A stretch of DNA of 64,000 bases, from contig MARA01000008.1 in assembly GCA_001792895.1 (NCBI GenBank), positions 1,364,001 through 1,428,000 on the forward strand, given 5' to 3'. Positions 1 through 11,304 of the stretch are shown one piece after another. The notes under the pieces are model-generated. The model did not search any database and was not told where the DNA came from. It saw nothing but the letters and a program-made list of their open reading frames with translations. This DNA is from Lentinus brumalis. Its lineage: Eukaryota; Basidiomycota; Agaricomycetes; Polyporales; Polyporaceae. Made by a program: the position numbers and the translations under genes. Numbering within the stretch: position 1 is the first letter of the stretch; each line of letters opens with the position of its first letter.

Positions 1-1334
1 AGAGTGTGTTTACATCTGGATCGACGAACGTGAGTTTTTTTGTTTTGTTTTGCGTATGAGGTATCAATGGCGGATGGCAAATGCTACTTGCGGAAACCCG
101 GACTTACAACCTCCGAGAGGACATCGGACAAACTCTCGGACAGGTGCGTCGCGACTCGCAGCGCGCAGGAAGAATTGCGTCCTGCCGCCAGCTGAGGGGA
201 ACTGGCCTCTTCTGGGACGGCCTATTCCTGATAGAGTTCATGGACCCTGCATGAGGGCGGCCGCCTTGGGGTTGTACAGTTTCTGGACAATGATGTCCGA
301 ATCATAGGGGCTGGCCACAGAGCTACGCACTGAATGTCTCTCACTCACGGTCGGACGCCCCGCGGAGGTTCCTGAAGATTTACAGGATGGGCCACCTAAT
401 CTGCCAACGATTGAGGCCGCCGGATTTGTTTCAACTTTCCCCTCCGATGGCTTCTGGCCTCACCGAAGACCTGCGCTGAAAACCGTATTGCCTGGCCAAC
501 AGAAGAAGTTTGATATACTACCAAGAAGCGGAGGGTGTTGCAAAATCTACATAGGGCTTTGCAAGATGCGCACACGGACACCTGTCAATGTGCAACTCCG
601 ATGCCTCCGAAGAAGTTCCTCCGAGCTCCGGGCCGAACGCTCCGCGGAGACCGGCGCAGCTGGTTGCGGGAGCAGATACGTAACGGTGCGTACATGTGGC
701 TGACTCTGCGAGGAAATCTGTGGACCTTATGGTCTCACGGAGGAGTTTATCGCCAGATTGCGCTTCGAGCCTCCATACTGCACAGCGACCGCCGCCGTCA
801 AAATCGCTTGGCAGGCGGCGGATGGGATCATAATCAAGTCGCCGGACGACGCTGTTTCTGCGATGCAACAACCCCTCCTCCGCTTCCTGCTTGCAGATGT
901 CCGTCGTGCTGCCTTCCTGGAGTACTGCACTGCCGTACGCCGCACTGCACCCGCCTTCTGCCGGCGCCAGGCGACTCCGGAAGTGTATGTCAGGTGGGAG
1001 CCACGCCCACGCTCGCCCACGGTGGGTCTTCTTCGATCTGTCAGAACTGATTGACTGCGTGCCTTTCTCGCCGGACTGAGTTCTACGCCCACGGGTGCGT
1101 TGTGCAAGGAGCCCGGATCGTGCCAGCATGCAGAGCCCCGATTATAAGCCCGACGGCCAGTGGGGCGCCGGGCTGCGTCTACTTACGCCCGCTGTCGTCG
1201 CGCCCACCGTCTTGCACACGTACGCCCACTCTACCCACAACCCAGCGGACTGGCTGCGGTGCGCGCGCATTGAACCCCCTGCGCCCCCACGCGCCCCCAC
1301 AGAGGCCACCACCATCACGCCGGTGATCAGAGCC
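1..1334. other. No supported gene upstream of 7TM-1
   Basis: Several open frames overlap here on both strands, but none has recognisable domains, exon-like boundaries or a paralog in the window. Several also start at non-ATG codons. The last few hundred bases presumably contain the 7TM-1 promoter, but I see no clear TATA box. Confidence 0.5.
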
Positions 1335-2732
1335 ATGTCGACTGATATCCTGGTTCCGAATGCGCACCTGGTCGGCTTGTGGCTGCAGATTTTCGCGACT
1401 GGTGCGTAATCTCGCTTGTGATGCGGCCGCGGCCCTCCGTTTCACGTTGTCCGGTCTTGCGTTTGGCCTCGAGTACTTACGCTAACCTCTTTCGTCGTTC
1501 CCTCCGTCTGCAGGGGCGTACTTTGTGTACCTTCCGCAATGTTGGTTCATTCTGAGGAAGAAGTTGCGGGAGGGTCTGTCGATGTGGATGCCTATCGTGT
1601 GTGGGATGATGGCTCTCATTGTAGCCACGGTCAGCACTCCTCCGTTTGTTATCCGTACGAGACTGACCCTTATCCCGTCCACTGTCGACAGGACCTCATC
1701 GTGGAGATGTATCGAGGATACCACGCATTCAGCGTCTCGGGTCCCAAGGGCGGGACCCTCCCTAACCCGAGTGCATTCTACGCCAATGCGGCGACCCCAG
1801 AATCCCTGGTGAAAAACTCGATAACCGTCTCACTCGCTATCATCTCGGACGTCATCATCGTCTACCGCACGTTCATCGTCTGGAACTTCAACTACTTGGT
1901 CGTCATCATCCCCATCGGCCTGTTGTTCGGCGATATAGGTACGCAAACGGCTGCGAGTGGAGCAACGGTGAGATGTGTTCTGACTTGTACACCCTCTACC
2001 ACCCTCCCTGCCCGCGCACGCGCACACAGCTCTGGGAATCTGGTCGACATGGACGCTCTCGCGGACGAAGGTCGGCGACGTCCTCATCCTCGCAGACGTC
2101 TCCGTCCGCGTAAAATACTTCTTTGTCATCACCTTCGTCCTCAACGCGCTCTGCGCGAGCCTCATCTGCTGGAAAATCTGGCGCATTAACTCGAGGGTAT
2201 CTCAGGCCGCGTCGAGCGACCGCACGACGTCGCGTGTGTTCGAGGTCGTTATCGAGACTGGTGCGTACCGCCTCATGCTCTGCGGGTATCCGGGCACTGT
2301 ACTGATGATGTTTACTCTGCGCGGCAGCTGCGCTGTACTGCGCTCACTTGTTCATTCTCATAGTGACGGATAGCGTTGGCTCGAACGTGTTCTTCATATT
2401 TTTGGATGCGGTACGTCTATTCGTGCTTCCTGCCCATCACACGAGAAGGCGACTGATTCCGTGACTTCCGCCCGTAGCTCCCGCCAGTGACCGCACTGGT
2501 CTTCTCCATGCTGATCGTCCGCACGCGCACGGGGACGCAGGCGCCGGTCACGACTGGGGCGATGTCGACGGGGATCCGGTTCTGGAGCAGCGGGCGGACG
2601 ACGCACGCGCCGAACACGAGCCACATCGGCGTCGAGATCGACCTCGAGCGCATCGTGCACACGGACACGGACAGCTTCCCGACGCGGACGGCGGGCACGT
2701 ATGACTCGAACAAGGAGCCGGACTTTGACTGA
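1335..2732 (+). CDS. Seven-helix membrane protein 7TM-1 (basidiomycete family), 6 exons
   Basis: Exons are 1335-1401, 1514-1629, 1692-1938, 2030-2260, 2328-2410 and 2478-2732. They sum to 999 bases, giving 332 residues with phase kept at every join. The protein has about seven hydrophobic segments: one after the N-terminal NAHLVGLWLQ motif, one ending near VCGMMALIV, then LAIISDVIIV followed by the conserved YRTFIVW, and four more before a polar tail containing IGVEIDLERIVHTD. It belongs to the same family as the copies at 3.9, 17.5, 24.4, 34.9 and 38.6 kb. I know this type of protein as an uncharacterised multi-pass family common in Agaricomycetes. A receptor-like or membrane-scaffold role is conceivable but not shown. 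Compared with its paralogs it lacks three introns at exact positions: before YRTF, inside LCA/SLIC, and after PPVT. The start is the first ATG of the conserved N-terminus. Confidence 0.85.
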
Positions 2733-3897
2733 GCGGGCTTGCCGTCGTGCTGAGATCTGTTGGTGTGCTATATTATGTCTTGTCTGTAGGATCGCTCGTT
2801 CTTGATGTCGTGATGCTTTGTGTTTTGCTGATACTGTACTCATACTACCTCATACATCATACCACACTTGTACCGTGTATTTTAGACTCTTCGATATGAC
2901 ACGACCTGCTCGGTCGTGGACCAGAGCACAGCCAGACGCGCGACTGAAAGGAAGTCATCTTCGTACAGCTTCGCTACCGGTCGCAGCTCGACTTAACTAT
3001 AGTGCTCAATGGTGTGTGCCCGAAAACTGAGAGCTACTTATGTAGCTTAGCAAGTAGCAGGAGGAGGAGAGACATGAAGCGAGATTTTCTCACGCCACGA
3101 AGCTCTTGCTACTCACTTACTTACGCTGCGTGGAACTCACCTCCTCCCGCCATAGAGGCCCACTAAGTTTTACCTCACATGGCTTCGCATCCAGCTCCAC
3201 TTTACCACCGCGACTCGTGCATAGACTCTCGGTATTCATGCTGGTGTGCGTGAAGCTGATGAGGATCATTGAGGGACTCGGAGTCGTACTGAAGAGAAGA
3301 ACGTTTGCGGTTCGTAGCCTATCATCTCCAGGCCTTACAGCCGTTTGCATAACGATAGGCCCCTCCGCACTGTTTACACACACTGCCGCTTAAGCGGACT
3401 TGGAAAAAGGATAAGTGATGAGTAAGTGAGTAGGGATGAGATGAAACGAGAAGCCTCAAAAGTACGAACCCCGCCACTAACCGACTGTATGTACACAGTT
3501 CGCGAGGGGCCTATCGTTATGCAAACAGCTGTAACGACAACACATGCGTAGCTCTGCGTTTCCGCCGATACAGGACACCCAGCTGCTCACGGCCGAGAGG
3601 TGTCTCCGGCAATGACGATGACGTGTAGGTGACAGCGTGAGCACGCTCGGTTCGTATCAAACCCGTCATAGGCCTATTGGAGGTGCGTTGGCGACATATT
3701 CGGACGACAGACAGCATAGCCGATGCGCATGATATCGATGACATTGGCACTGGGCAGCTATTGCATCTGCCACTGCCAGTCACAGAAGGCTGCTCTGGCG
3801 GCCACTCCGGAGACCGATGCTTCTTTGAATATCCATGGGTCGCTTACACCCACAGTTTGGAAGACAGACATCACCATGTTCCCTCACTCTTTCGCCC
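2733..3897. other. Intergenic region between 7TM-1 and 7TM-2
   Basis: No convincing gene is seen. The region contains an inverted repeat around 3.34-3.53 kb, listed separately, and probably the 7TM-1 3' end and 7TM-2 promoter. Confidence 0.5.
3339..3530. repeat. 27-base inverted repeat with 138-base spacer
   Basis: The arm at 3339-3365 and the arm at 3504-3530 are reverse complements with one mismatch (core GCATAACGATAGGCC). A second, weaker inverted pair lies outside them: CTACTCACTTACT near 3108-3122 and AGTAAGTGAGTAG near 3421-3434. The nested arrangement could form a hairpin or be a decayed foldback element. No target-site duplication was identified. Confidence 0.6.
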
Positions 3898-5339
3898 ATG
3901 TCAAATATCGACCTACCAAACGCGCAACTCGTCGGGCTTTGGTTGCAGCTCTTCGCAACAGGTACGCTCTTAGGGCTTGCATGGTTCTTGCTGTGGGCTC
4001 ACATCTTGCTTGTGCGTGAACTAGGGGCGTACTTCGTCTACCTCGCACAGTGCGTTGATGTTCTGAGAGGCAAACGTCGCGACGGCATGTCGCTGTGGCT
4101 GCCGATCGTCTGTGCCCTGATGTTTGTTATCACGATGATAGTATGTCTTCAGGATGCTTCTGGTCTTACCCTGCACTCACTCGCAACAGACGGACGCGTG
4201 CGACATGGTGCTGGCATATGAAGCATTGTCGTCGAGCCCCGGAAGGGAAGCAAACCCTTGGAAGGTATACGCCGATGTAGGGGGGACACTGTCGTTGCTC
4301 AAGAATGCCTGCACTATTGCATTGGCCATCATCTCGGACTGTATCATTGTACGTGGTACATCTGCGTGGCTCTCTCCATAGCTAATATTTGAATCTGACA
4401 TGGTGGTGCTCGTAGGTTTACAGGACGTTCCTAGTATGGGGGTCCAAAATACCTGTTATTATGATTCCAGTCGTTCTACTCTTTGCCGACATAGGTGGGT
4501 GCATCGTCAACTCCATCGTCGGCAGACCCTCTGAACGGTGAATATAGCGTTCGGCGTCTGGTCGGCGTGGACACTGTCTCAGACGCCCGATTCAGACAAT
4601 GCGATAACGGCAGCGGTTTCCGTGAGGGCGCGCTACTTCTTCGTGATTACATTCTCGCTGAACGTGCTCTGTGCGGGTGAGTGTGAGACTCGTGCTATCC
4701 ATTCATGCTGATGACTGACCCCTTGCAAGGGTTGATCTGCTGGAAAATATGGCGCGTTCACTCCGGCGTCCCGGCCAATGTTGCCAGTGCAATTCGTAGT
4801 CCGACGGGTCGCGTGTTCGAGGTCATCATCGAGACAGGTACGTCCTTCATCCCATCAATTGGTGGCCGGCTGACGTCTTTCGCGTATAGCGGCCCTATAC
4901 TGTACTCACCTACTCATACTCATCGTCAGTGACGGCGTTGGATCCAACCTATTCTTCCTGTTCCTAGACCCGGTACGTACTTCTCCGCTGACCCCGAATG
5001 GAGCACCGCTGATCCATGGAGAGACGACTCCAGCTGCCGCCCGTCACCGCCCTCGTATTCACGATGATCATAGTGCGTGCACGTACTCGAAGTAGGTTCC
5101 AGCCCACCACAACGCCGTCAGAATGGTTGGGCTTTTGGCACCGCGAATCCGGTTCGCACAGCCTACCGGCTGCAGAGGGCCCCGGTCGGAGAACGCAGGC
5201 GTATGACGTTGAGGGCGCAAGATGCGCTGACTTGGAGCCGAAGGCCAATGAGGAAGTTGGAGATGGGGAACACGGCGTGCACTGGCAGGGTGCAAGGCGG
5301 CATAGTCTTGGGTCTCTCACGCCCAATGTCGAAGTCTGA
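3898..5339 (+). CDS. Seven-helix membrane protein 7TM-2, 8 exons
   Basis: Exons are 3898-3961, 4025-4140, 4190-4348, 4416-4494, 4548-4676, 4730-4837, 4890-4972 and 5034-5339. Total coding length is 1044 bases, 347 residues, with all phases consistent. It has the family landmarks NAQLVGLWLQLFATG, AIISDCII followed by VYRTFLVW, ARYFFVITF, LICWKIW and LLILIVSDGVGSN. The C-terminal tail is longer than in the other copies and lacks the IGVEI(D/N)LERVVH motif, ending instead in an Arg/Glu-rich stretch. It keeps the two central introns that 7TM-1 has lost but lacks the intron after PPVT. It runs tail-to-tail with MFS-A. Function is unknown. Confidence 0.85.
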
Positions 5340-5956
5340 CAGCTGCGCGTGGAACGAAATATTGTATTTGCTTGCGTTTCGGGTAGTTGTCAGCATCTCT
5401 ATGCCTGCCGGGTTGGCAGAGCATCGGACAGAAGGTTCACGCTCGGTGTCTAAGCAGTTTGCAGCGGCAAGGTTGGAGGACCGAAGGTCCGTCCGTATGA
5501 GCGGCGCAGGCTAGCCCGTTCTCGAGCTTAAGTAGGTGACGCAAGGGCGAGGATTGGACGGTGTATATAGATAGGTACGAACCTGGACGATAAAGAAGCG
5601 TCGGAGTCAACCCGACACCGATGAGAAAGTGCACACGTAGCAGGAGCGGCACCGAGTATACAGCCCTGGGTGCTGCCTTTGACCGATGAGAGCACGCTTG
5701 ATCTGTGACTTGCCGATAGGACGCAAGCTTGGGAAGGAACACTGCAGAAGCAGAGAAGAGACCGTGGACGCATTGCGGACTTCGTTTGTACGCCGGCGCA
5801 TCTGCGTGAGATACGAATGACGCTGTGGCCTATAGAGTGGGCTTACGAAGGAGGTGAGCCATCTCCAAGCCAATTTGGGGGTAAAGAACGGCGCATCAAC
5901 TCGTTATATAAGTTGACAAGAAGTACACACATTAGTGGTGCATTAAGTGCATTACA
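5340..5956. other. Tail-to-tail intergenic region 7TM-2 / MFS-A
   Basis: Both flanking genes end here, so the region should hold their 3' untranslated parts. I see no further gene. Confidence 0.5.
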
Positions 5957-8047
5957 TTACAAGACATAGTGGAACCAGACACTCTCGTTCGGCATCGTGC
6001 CCTCGCTCTCGCGTTCGACGGTACTGCTCTTCGCACGCTCCTTCCGCTTGTTCTCAGAGGAGAGATAGCCCAAGGTCGCGACGCTGCAGAGCAGGATGCC
6101 GATCTGGAACACCAGCAGGGTTATCGTCGCGCTCGTGTACCTCGGTGCAGGCGACAACGAGCCGAGCAACCAGGTCGAGAGGATCGAGCCGAGGTTCGTC
6201 ATCGTGGTGAGCAGCGCGAGGGAGGCACCGCGGCGGATGAGTGGGGCGCTGTTGTTTGCGATCCAGGTGCCTAGGGGCGGCCCGATGCAGTATGTGCCGG
6301 GGACCAGGAGGAAGAGCGAGCCGTAGCGCGTGTGGTTCACGAAGGAGCCCAGGAATATAGCGAAGCCGATGGTTGCGAGGATGGAGAAGAATATCAGGGT
6401 GAGGCCACGGTGCCCGTAACGATCCGCGAACACAGCGGTGATGATCGATACTAGACACGGCGTGAGCACTGGAACAGAGGAGAAGCAGGACGGACACTTA
6501 CGAGCTGCGGCGACTGCGAAGGGCGGTACACTCATGAGCTGCGCTGTCGAGCCCGAGTACCCGAGGCCGACGACAATACTAGGCAAGAAGCTGCGCAGAG
6601 GATGTTAGACAATCGCTCATGACGTGATGTAGCACACGCGTACTATGCCAGACCGGAGAGCGTGGCACCACTGAAGAAGCCTGCAATTGCGAGGAAAATC
6701 GTGTGAGGTTGAGTGAAGGTCTTCCCGAATTGGGTCCAGTTGCGAGTTTCCTTCTCATCGTCTGAGTGAAGGCCGTCATCGTGCAGTGCCTGAACAATAA
6801 TCTTCTTCTCTTCAGCGCTCAGGCCCAAGGTTTGTTCTGGGGTATTCGGGAGCAGGAAGAAACACGCCACGCCGAAAAGCACGGTGAAGAGACCCTCCTG
6901 TTCACACACGTCAGAGTAGATTCTGAGGGGACGGAGCGCGGGAATGCCTACCAATATGAACACCCATGCCCAGCCATGTCGTCCACCCACGCCTTCCATG
7001 TGGATGATGGCGGCCGCGAGAAGACCGGAGAACGCGGAGGCGAGGGACGTGGCGGAGAACATCACGGAGACGCTGTGATCCGTGTCAACTGAGTTCGATC
7101 ACGAAGACGAGTCAAACACATACCGAAGCTGCAGAAGTCGCCGAGGGTAGAAGGACGCAAGATAGAAGGTAATGCCAGGGAGTAGGCCACCTGTAAGGGG
7201 GATCACAACGTCAATGACGTGGTCGGAATCTGTGATATGCCCATACATACCTTCTACGAGTCCCAGGAAGAAGCGGCATGCGATGAGGCCTGAATAACTT
7301 GTTACGACACCTGGTGGAGGACGGCTCAGACAATAAACTGCTCTAAAGATTCGCATATCATACGAACCTTGTAACGTACAGATGATACCCCAAAGGAGTA
7401 CCATGGTCGGGAGTAATATACGGGGCCCGACAACCTACAAAGACGAGCGTTCAACACAATACGATCATGATGAGAATGATGAGCATACCATCATCAGGTA
7501 ATTGGATGGGATCTCAACAATCGTATAAGGTCTGAGTAGCGTTTAAGTACGGAGCTTCTGTACACAATAAGACGAATACTCACATGAGTGTGACAGTCAG
7601 TGCGATGCTGTACTGTGAAAGACGTCAGCGAACCCTGCATTCCAGATACTCCGGTAGCAAAAACGTACCTGATAATCGGTCATATGGAGCTCCTTCTGGA
7701 GCCCCGCAATCCGTGCATTCCCAATATTCGATCGATCCTATGGAAGAGGAAGGACCGTGATGATGATGAGTACAACGAAGCTATATTAACCGCGGAGACC
7801 CCATCGCGAGACCGGTGTTTGCAGTGAAGGTGTCAGAACTCACCAGAGAAGAAAGGAAGTACATCATTGTGACAACCGGCAGTACTAGCAAGTCTAACTT
7901 GGTCCACAACTTGGCTGTTGCGGCATCGGAGCGACCGTCCTGGTGGGCGTCTGCCTTGGCCACGCCGTGCTCGGAGCTCCCGTCGTCGAGGGACCTCTTC
8001 TCGAGCGCGGCGCCCGCGTCGTTGTACGACTGGGAGGTGTCGGACAT
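5957..8047 (-). CDS. MFS transporter A, anion:cation symporter (ACS) type
   Basis: This is a multi-pass transporter of the ACS branch of the major facilitator superfamily, the group of yeast Dal5/Tna1-type organic anion permeases. The protein starts at the ATG at 8047 (an in-frame TTG lies upstream). It has a polar N-terminus, then WTKLDLLVLPVV (helix 1), DRSNIGNARIAGL, PYTIVEIPSNYLMM, GPRILLPTMVLLWG, ACRFFLGLVEG, GLLPGITFYLASFYPR, SAFSGLLAAAI, LPNTPE, LMSVPPFAVAAA, FADRYGHRG and GPPLGTWIANN, ending in SVWFHYVL with TAA at 5957. I count 11 exons with phase-consistent joins. MFS-B and MFS-C keep two extra introns (after the FLNG-type motif and after FLG) that are absent here. It is divergently transcribed from UbiA-1. 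The substrate cannot be read from sequence; a pathway product or a small carboxylate is possible. Confidence 0.85.
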
Positions 8048-8850
8048 TGTTGGTCTGCACGGAAGCAAACGGGGGGATTGTCAGGATGGACGATAGAGCT
8101 CGCCGAGAAAGCCTGACCTTACATAGATCACGCTGGAGTCCGCTCCAGGGACGGTCGTCCCGGGTTGACGTGACGCGAAGGTCGTGCGACCCCGTGTCCA
8201 TCAAGGTTTGTTGGGAGGTGTCTGCTTATGCCGCGAGGATTTGCAGATAGGCACAGTGAGCACCCTCGGTCCCTGGAGCGCGCAGGGAGGCCAGGGACGA
8301 GATTCCTGCATTGAGTCCGCCGCCCATCTTTCCACGCTGATGGCGCCTCGCCTTGTCGGACTGAAATTCGCCGATATTCCTACGTGCTGGAAAACACATC
8401 TTGTCCACATGTTGGGACCATGAGTTGCCGCGAAGCAATGATACTGCGAGGTCTTGCGAGGTCGCAGCTCAGATCCAGGAGGAGCCGGCACAGCCCCGAC
8501 TGCATCCTGACGCCGAAATGATCTTGCTCTCCTTCCACGACGGCTGTCCTCACCTCTCCGGTGCGTCAAATGTATCAGAAAGATGTTCTTGGTATGTCTG
8601 TGCAGCCTGCCCCCTGCGGTCAGATGCGGTGGCCGTCGGAGCGTTCCGACTGACTCGCCGTTCGCGTGGCGATTGAGTCCGCAGCGCGCTGAGGCTGGAA
8701 ATGGTCGGACACGCACAAGACAGACAAGAAGCGTAACACGAGTACCGCCATACGCGCCGCTATAAAGCACAAGTGTGAGGTAAGATTCATTCAAGCTTCT
8801 CTCTACCTCGACTGCTCTCCACTTGCCTGGCCCCAGTCCCGGTATCCGAC
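8048..8850. promoter_or_regulatory. Divergent promoter region MFS-A / UbiA-1
   Basis: The two genes point away from each other with about 0.8 kb between start codons, so this interval probably drives both. A TATA-like TATAAAG lies at about 8760-8766, roughly 90 bases before the UbiA-1 ATG. No transcription-factor site can be assigned with confidence. Confidence 0.5.
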
Positions 8851-10130
8851 ATGCCAGCTGTTCGCGGATACTTCGAACTTACTCGCCTCCACAAGCCCTT
8901 TATGGGCAACACTTTGATGTTCTGGCCCTGTGGTAAGTCCTCATCCAGACATGGACTCGGAGTGACGCGCATCACTGACCCGCCTTCGGTTAGCATGGGG
9001 ACTGACAATCGCTGCGCGCGCCACCACTCTTCCCCTCGTTATCTTTGCGGAGAAGCTTGTGTGGTTCGGGCTCGGCTCTATGTTGCTGCATAGTTCAGCG
9101 TGCGTCTTGAATGACATCTGCGACGTCGAGTTTGACCGCCAAGTTGGTGCGCCTCATTCCGCTGCCGTGACGCGCGCGTACTCCTGAAATCTGACGAGTG
9201 GCAACTCCGTACAGAGCGGACGAAGGAACGGCCTTTGCCTTCCGGCAAAGTATCGATGCAAGGCGCAGTTACCCTGTGTGCGGTGCTCCTGGCGCCGGCA
9301 CTGTATATACTCTCGCATTGCGACAGGTTGGGGTAAGAGACTTTGCGGATCGGACTTAGAGGGTCTGCGCTCATTACACTGCGGCGCAGAATTGCTATGG
9401 GAATCGTCGGAGTCTTTCCGTTGCATGCGTTCTATCCCCTAATGAAGCGATGGACATGGTGGCCCCAGGCATGGCTCGGTAAGCCCCCGCTGACGTCGGT
9501 AGCTCGCATAGTCATTGACGTTGCCGTTTATACAGGACTTGCGTTTAACTGGGGAATCCCCGTGGCATGGATCTCAGTTACAGGTACCATGCCTCCGCAC
9601 GCGATCTGGGTTCTTTTCTTCGGTGGTGTTTGGTATGCATGTCCCTCATCCTGCACTACGCCACAACGCCGGACCTGACAACGACCCTGCGGGGTCTCAA
9701 CTTGACAGCTGGACAATTGTGTATGACACGATCTACGCGTGCCAGGACCGCGAGGACGACAGACGGGTGGGCATCAAATCCACTGCGCTCCTATTCGGCG
9801 AGCACGTCCGTTCGATACTCGCCATCATGGTCACGACCCTGCTGGTGTGCCTCGTGTACGCCGGATATGCGCTTGAGCAAGGAATCGGGTATGCGGTGTT
9901 GTCCTGCGGAGGCACGCTTTTGCATACTGCATGGCAGATCGCGACGTGGAATGAAGCGGACTTGAAGGATCACAGGGCCAAATTTGAGGTACGATACTCT
10001 GTCTGAGATACGCCCCGCTGCGCTTGGCTGACTTTCTCGTCGACAGTCGAACGGACTACTCGGCTGTGTCATTTGGCTTGGCCTCCTGTACGACTATCTT
10101 CGTGTACTTTACCCTAGTGCGACTGTCTGA
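8851..10130 (+). CDS. UbiA-type prenyltransferase 1
   Basis: This is a membrane-bound aromatic prenyltransferase of the UbiA/COQ2 superfamily, which transfers an isoprenoid diphosphate onto an aromatic acceptor such as 4-hydroxybenzoate. The spliced protein is about 298 residues. The first Asp-rich motif NDICDVEFD is at about residues 67-75 (NDxxDxxxD), and the second, [13 protein letters not shown], at about 183-195. Both are the Mg2+-diphosphate binding signatures of the family. Other family marks are [10 protein letters not shown] at the N-terminus, RPLPSGKVS and [12 protein letters not shown]. The first exon is 8851-8932 and the final one encodes SNGLLG to the TGA at 10130. A housekeeping COQ2 normally carries a mitochondrial presequence. 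This protein starts directly with the catalytic domain, which favours a specialised-metabolism role. UbiA-2 at 48-49 kb is a close paralog. Confidence 0.88.
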
Positions 10131-11304
10131 GGGAGCTATGTAAGTAATGCATTATAATATTTACGGCGTTCCGTATACACCTGTGTACTCCTCTTCCTGT
10201 CGGTCGCAGCGACTGCTCAGGTACCCGACTGTCATACTCTGTAGTACCCCTGCATGTTGTTGCATTGCTTGACAGTTGGAATGACAAAGTCCTGCGTGGC
10301 TAAGCGCCGGATGGCAACTTTTTGTTGTCGCTTGCCCTCCCTCCTCTCTCCGCCCTGCCACGACTACCGTTCCCCTGAATCTGCATTGCGAATCCGTCCT
10401 CATCATTGTCGTCCTCTTCCTGGTCAACAAATTGCTGCTTCGAAGGGCCAGCTGCTGCTCTGATCCCGTCACCTCCGAACGCATCGCTACCGAACTCGTC
10501 GGACCTCAAAGAAGCAGCTGAGGTTCTGCCGCACATTAGCATCCTCTATCATCGCCCTGACCCCTGGGAGATCGAAGCCAGAAGGTCAGTGATACCTTTC
10601 AATTCTGCATCGGCGACGGAGTTCCGCGGTGGGCAGCAGCGGGTGGTCTTCGTGATGATCTTGCATCGAGGTATTGCTAGTGCTATCATACCCGCAGCTA
10701 CAACGTCCGATATTCTACATGCTAATTTCTAGGCACTCGAAGCTTCTGAGGTCTCATCCGGAGCGGAGTTGCGTGGTGAAGTGGTGCCGCAGGGGCTCGG
10801 GAGTATGTACCAGTCCATTTTGCAGGTGAGAAGCACTCGGCTTTACGACATGATGATGAAGATGGCTGCTTCTCTTCGATGTTCCCTGATCCTGGCCCTC
10901 ACCACGCTGTCTCGATCTGTTGGCCCTTCTTCATCCGCCCACGGGTGGGCCGTGCTCCGATAGCCGTTCTGGACTGCCATCGCCCGCACCCTGGGCGTCG
11001 CCGATGGATGCGCGGAATCTGCACTACTGATCTCAACGTCCTTGGCATCCTCCGACCACTGATTGTCAGTTGCAAAAAGGCCGTGTTTCCTGCATCTTGA
11101 TACATTGTACTTCTGGGCGCATCTAGGACCCTGTACGTGGTACGTAAGCGTAGTACTGTCTCTCTGTTCTGCGCCAAGCTTATGTACACCGCCCGTGCGT
11201 GCTGCGCTCAGCTGCTCTCTTGGGTTGCCTTGAGCGACTGCTGTATCTTGAACATCGTGCCCCCATCATTCGAGCTGTCTACACACTAACCTCGCGTACG
11301 CACC
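10131..11304. other. UbiA-1 / adenylating-enzyme intergenic region with possible exon remnants
   Basis: Open stretches at 10406-10590 (reading ISILYHRPDPWEIEA) and at 10735-10827 (ending GLGSMYQSILQ before a good GTGAGA donor) look like exons. I cannot assemble them into an intact gene or recognise a family. They may be remnants of an inactivated gene. Confidence 0.3.

Noticed and set aside
518..1129. 203-codon minus-strand frame at the window start
   Set aside because: No ATG-linked domain, no splice partners and no similarity to anything else in the window.
3898..5339. First impression that 7TM-2 is degenerate
   Set aside because: Careful splicing gave eight exons with consistent phases and a full 347-residue product.
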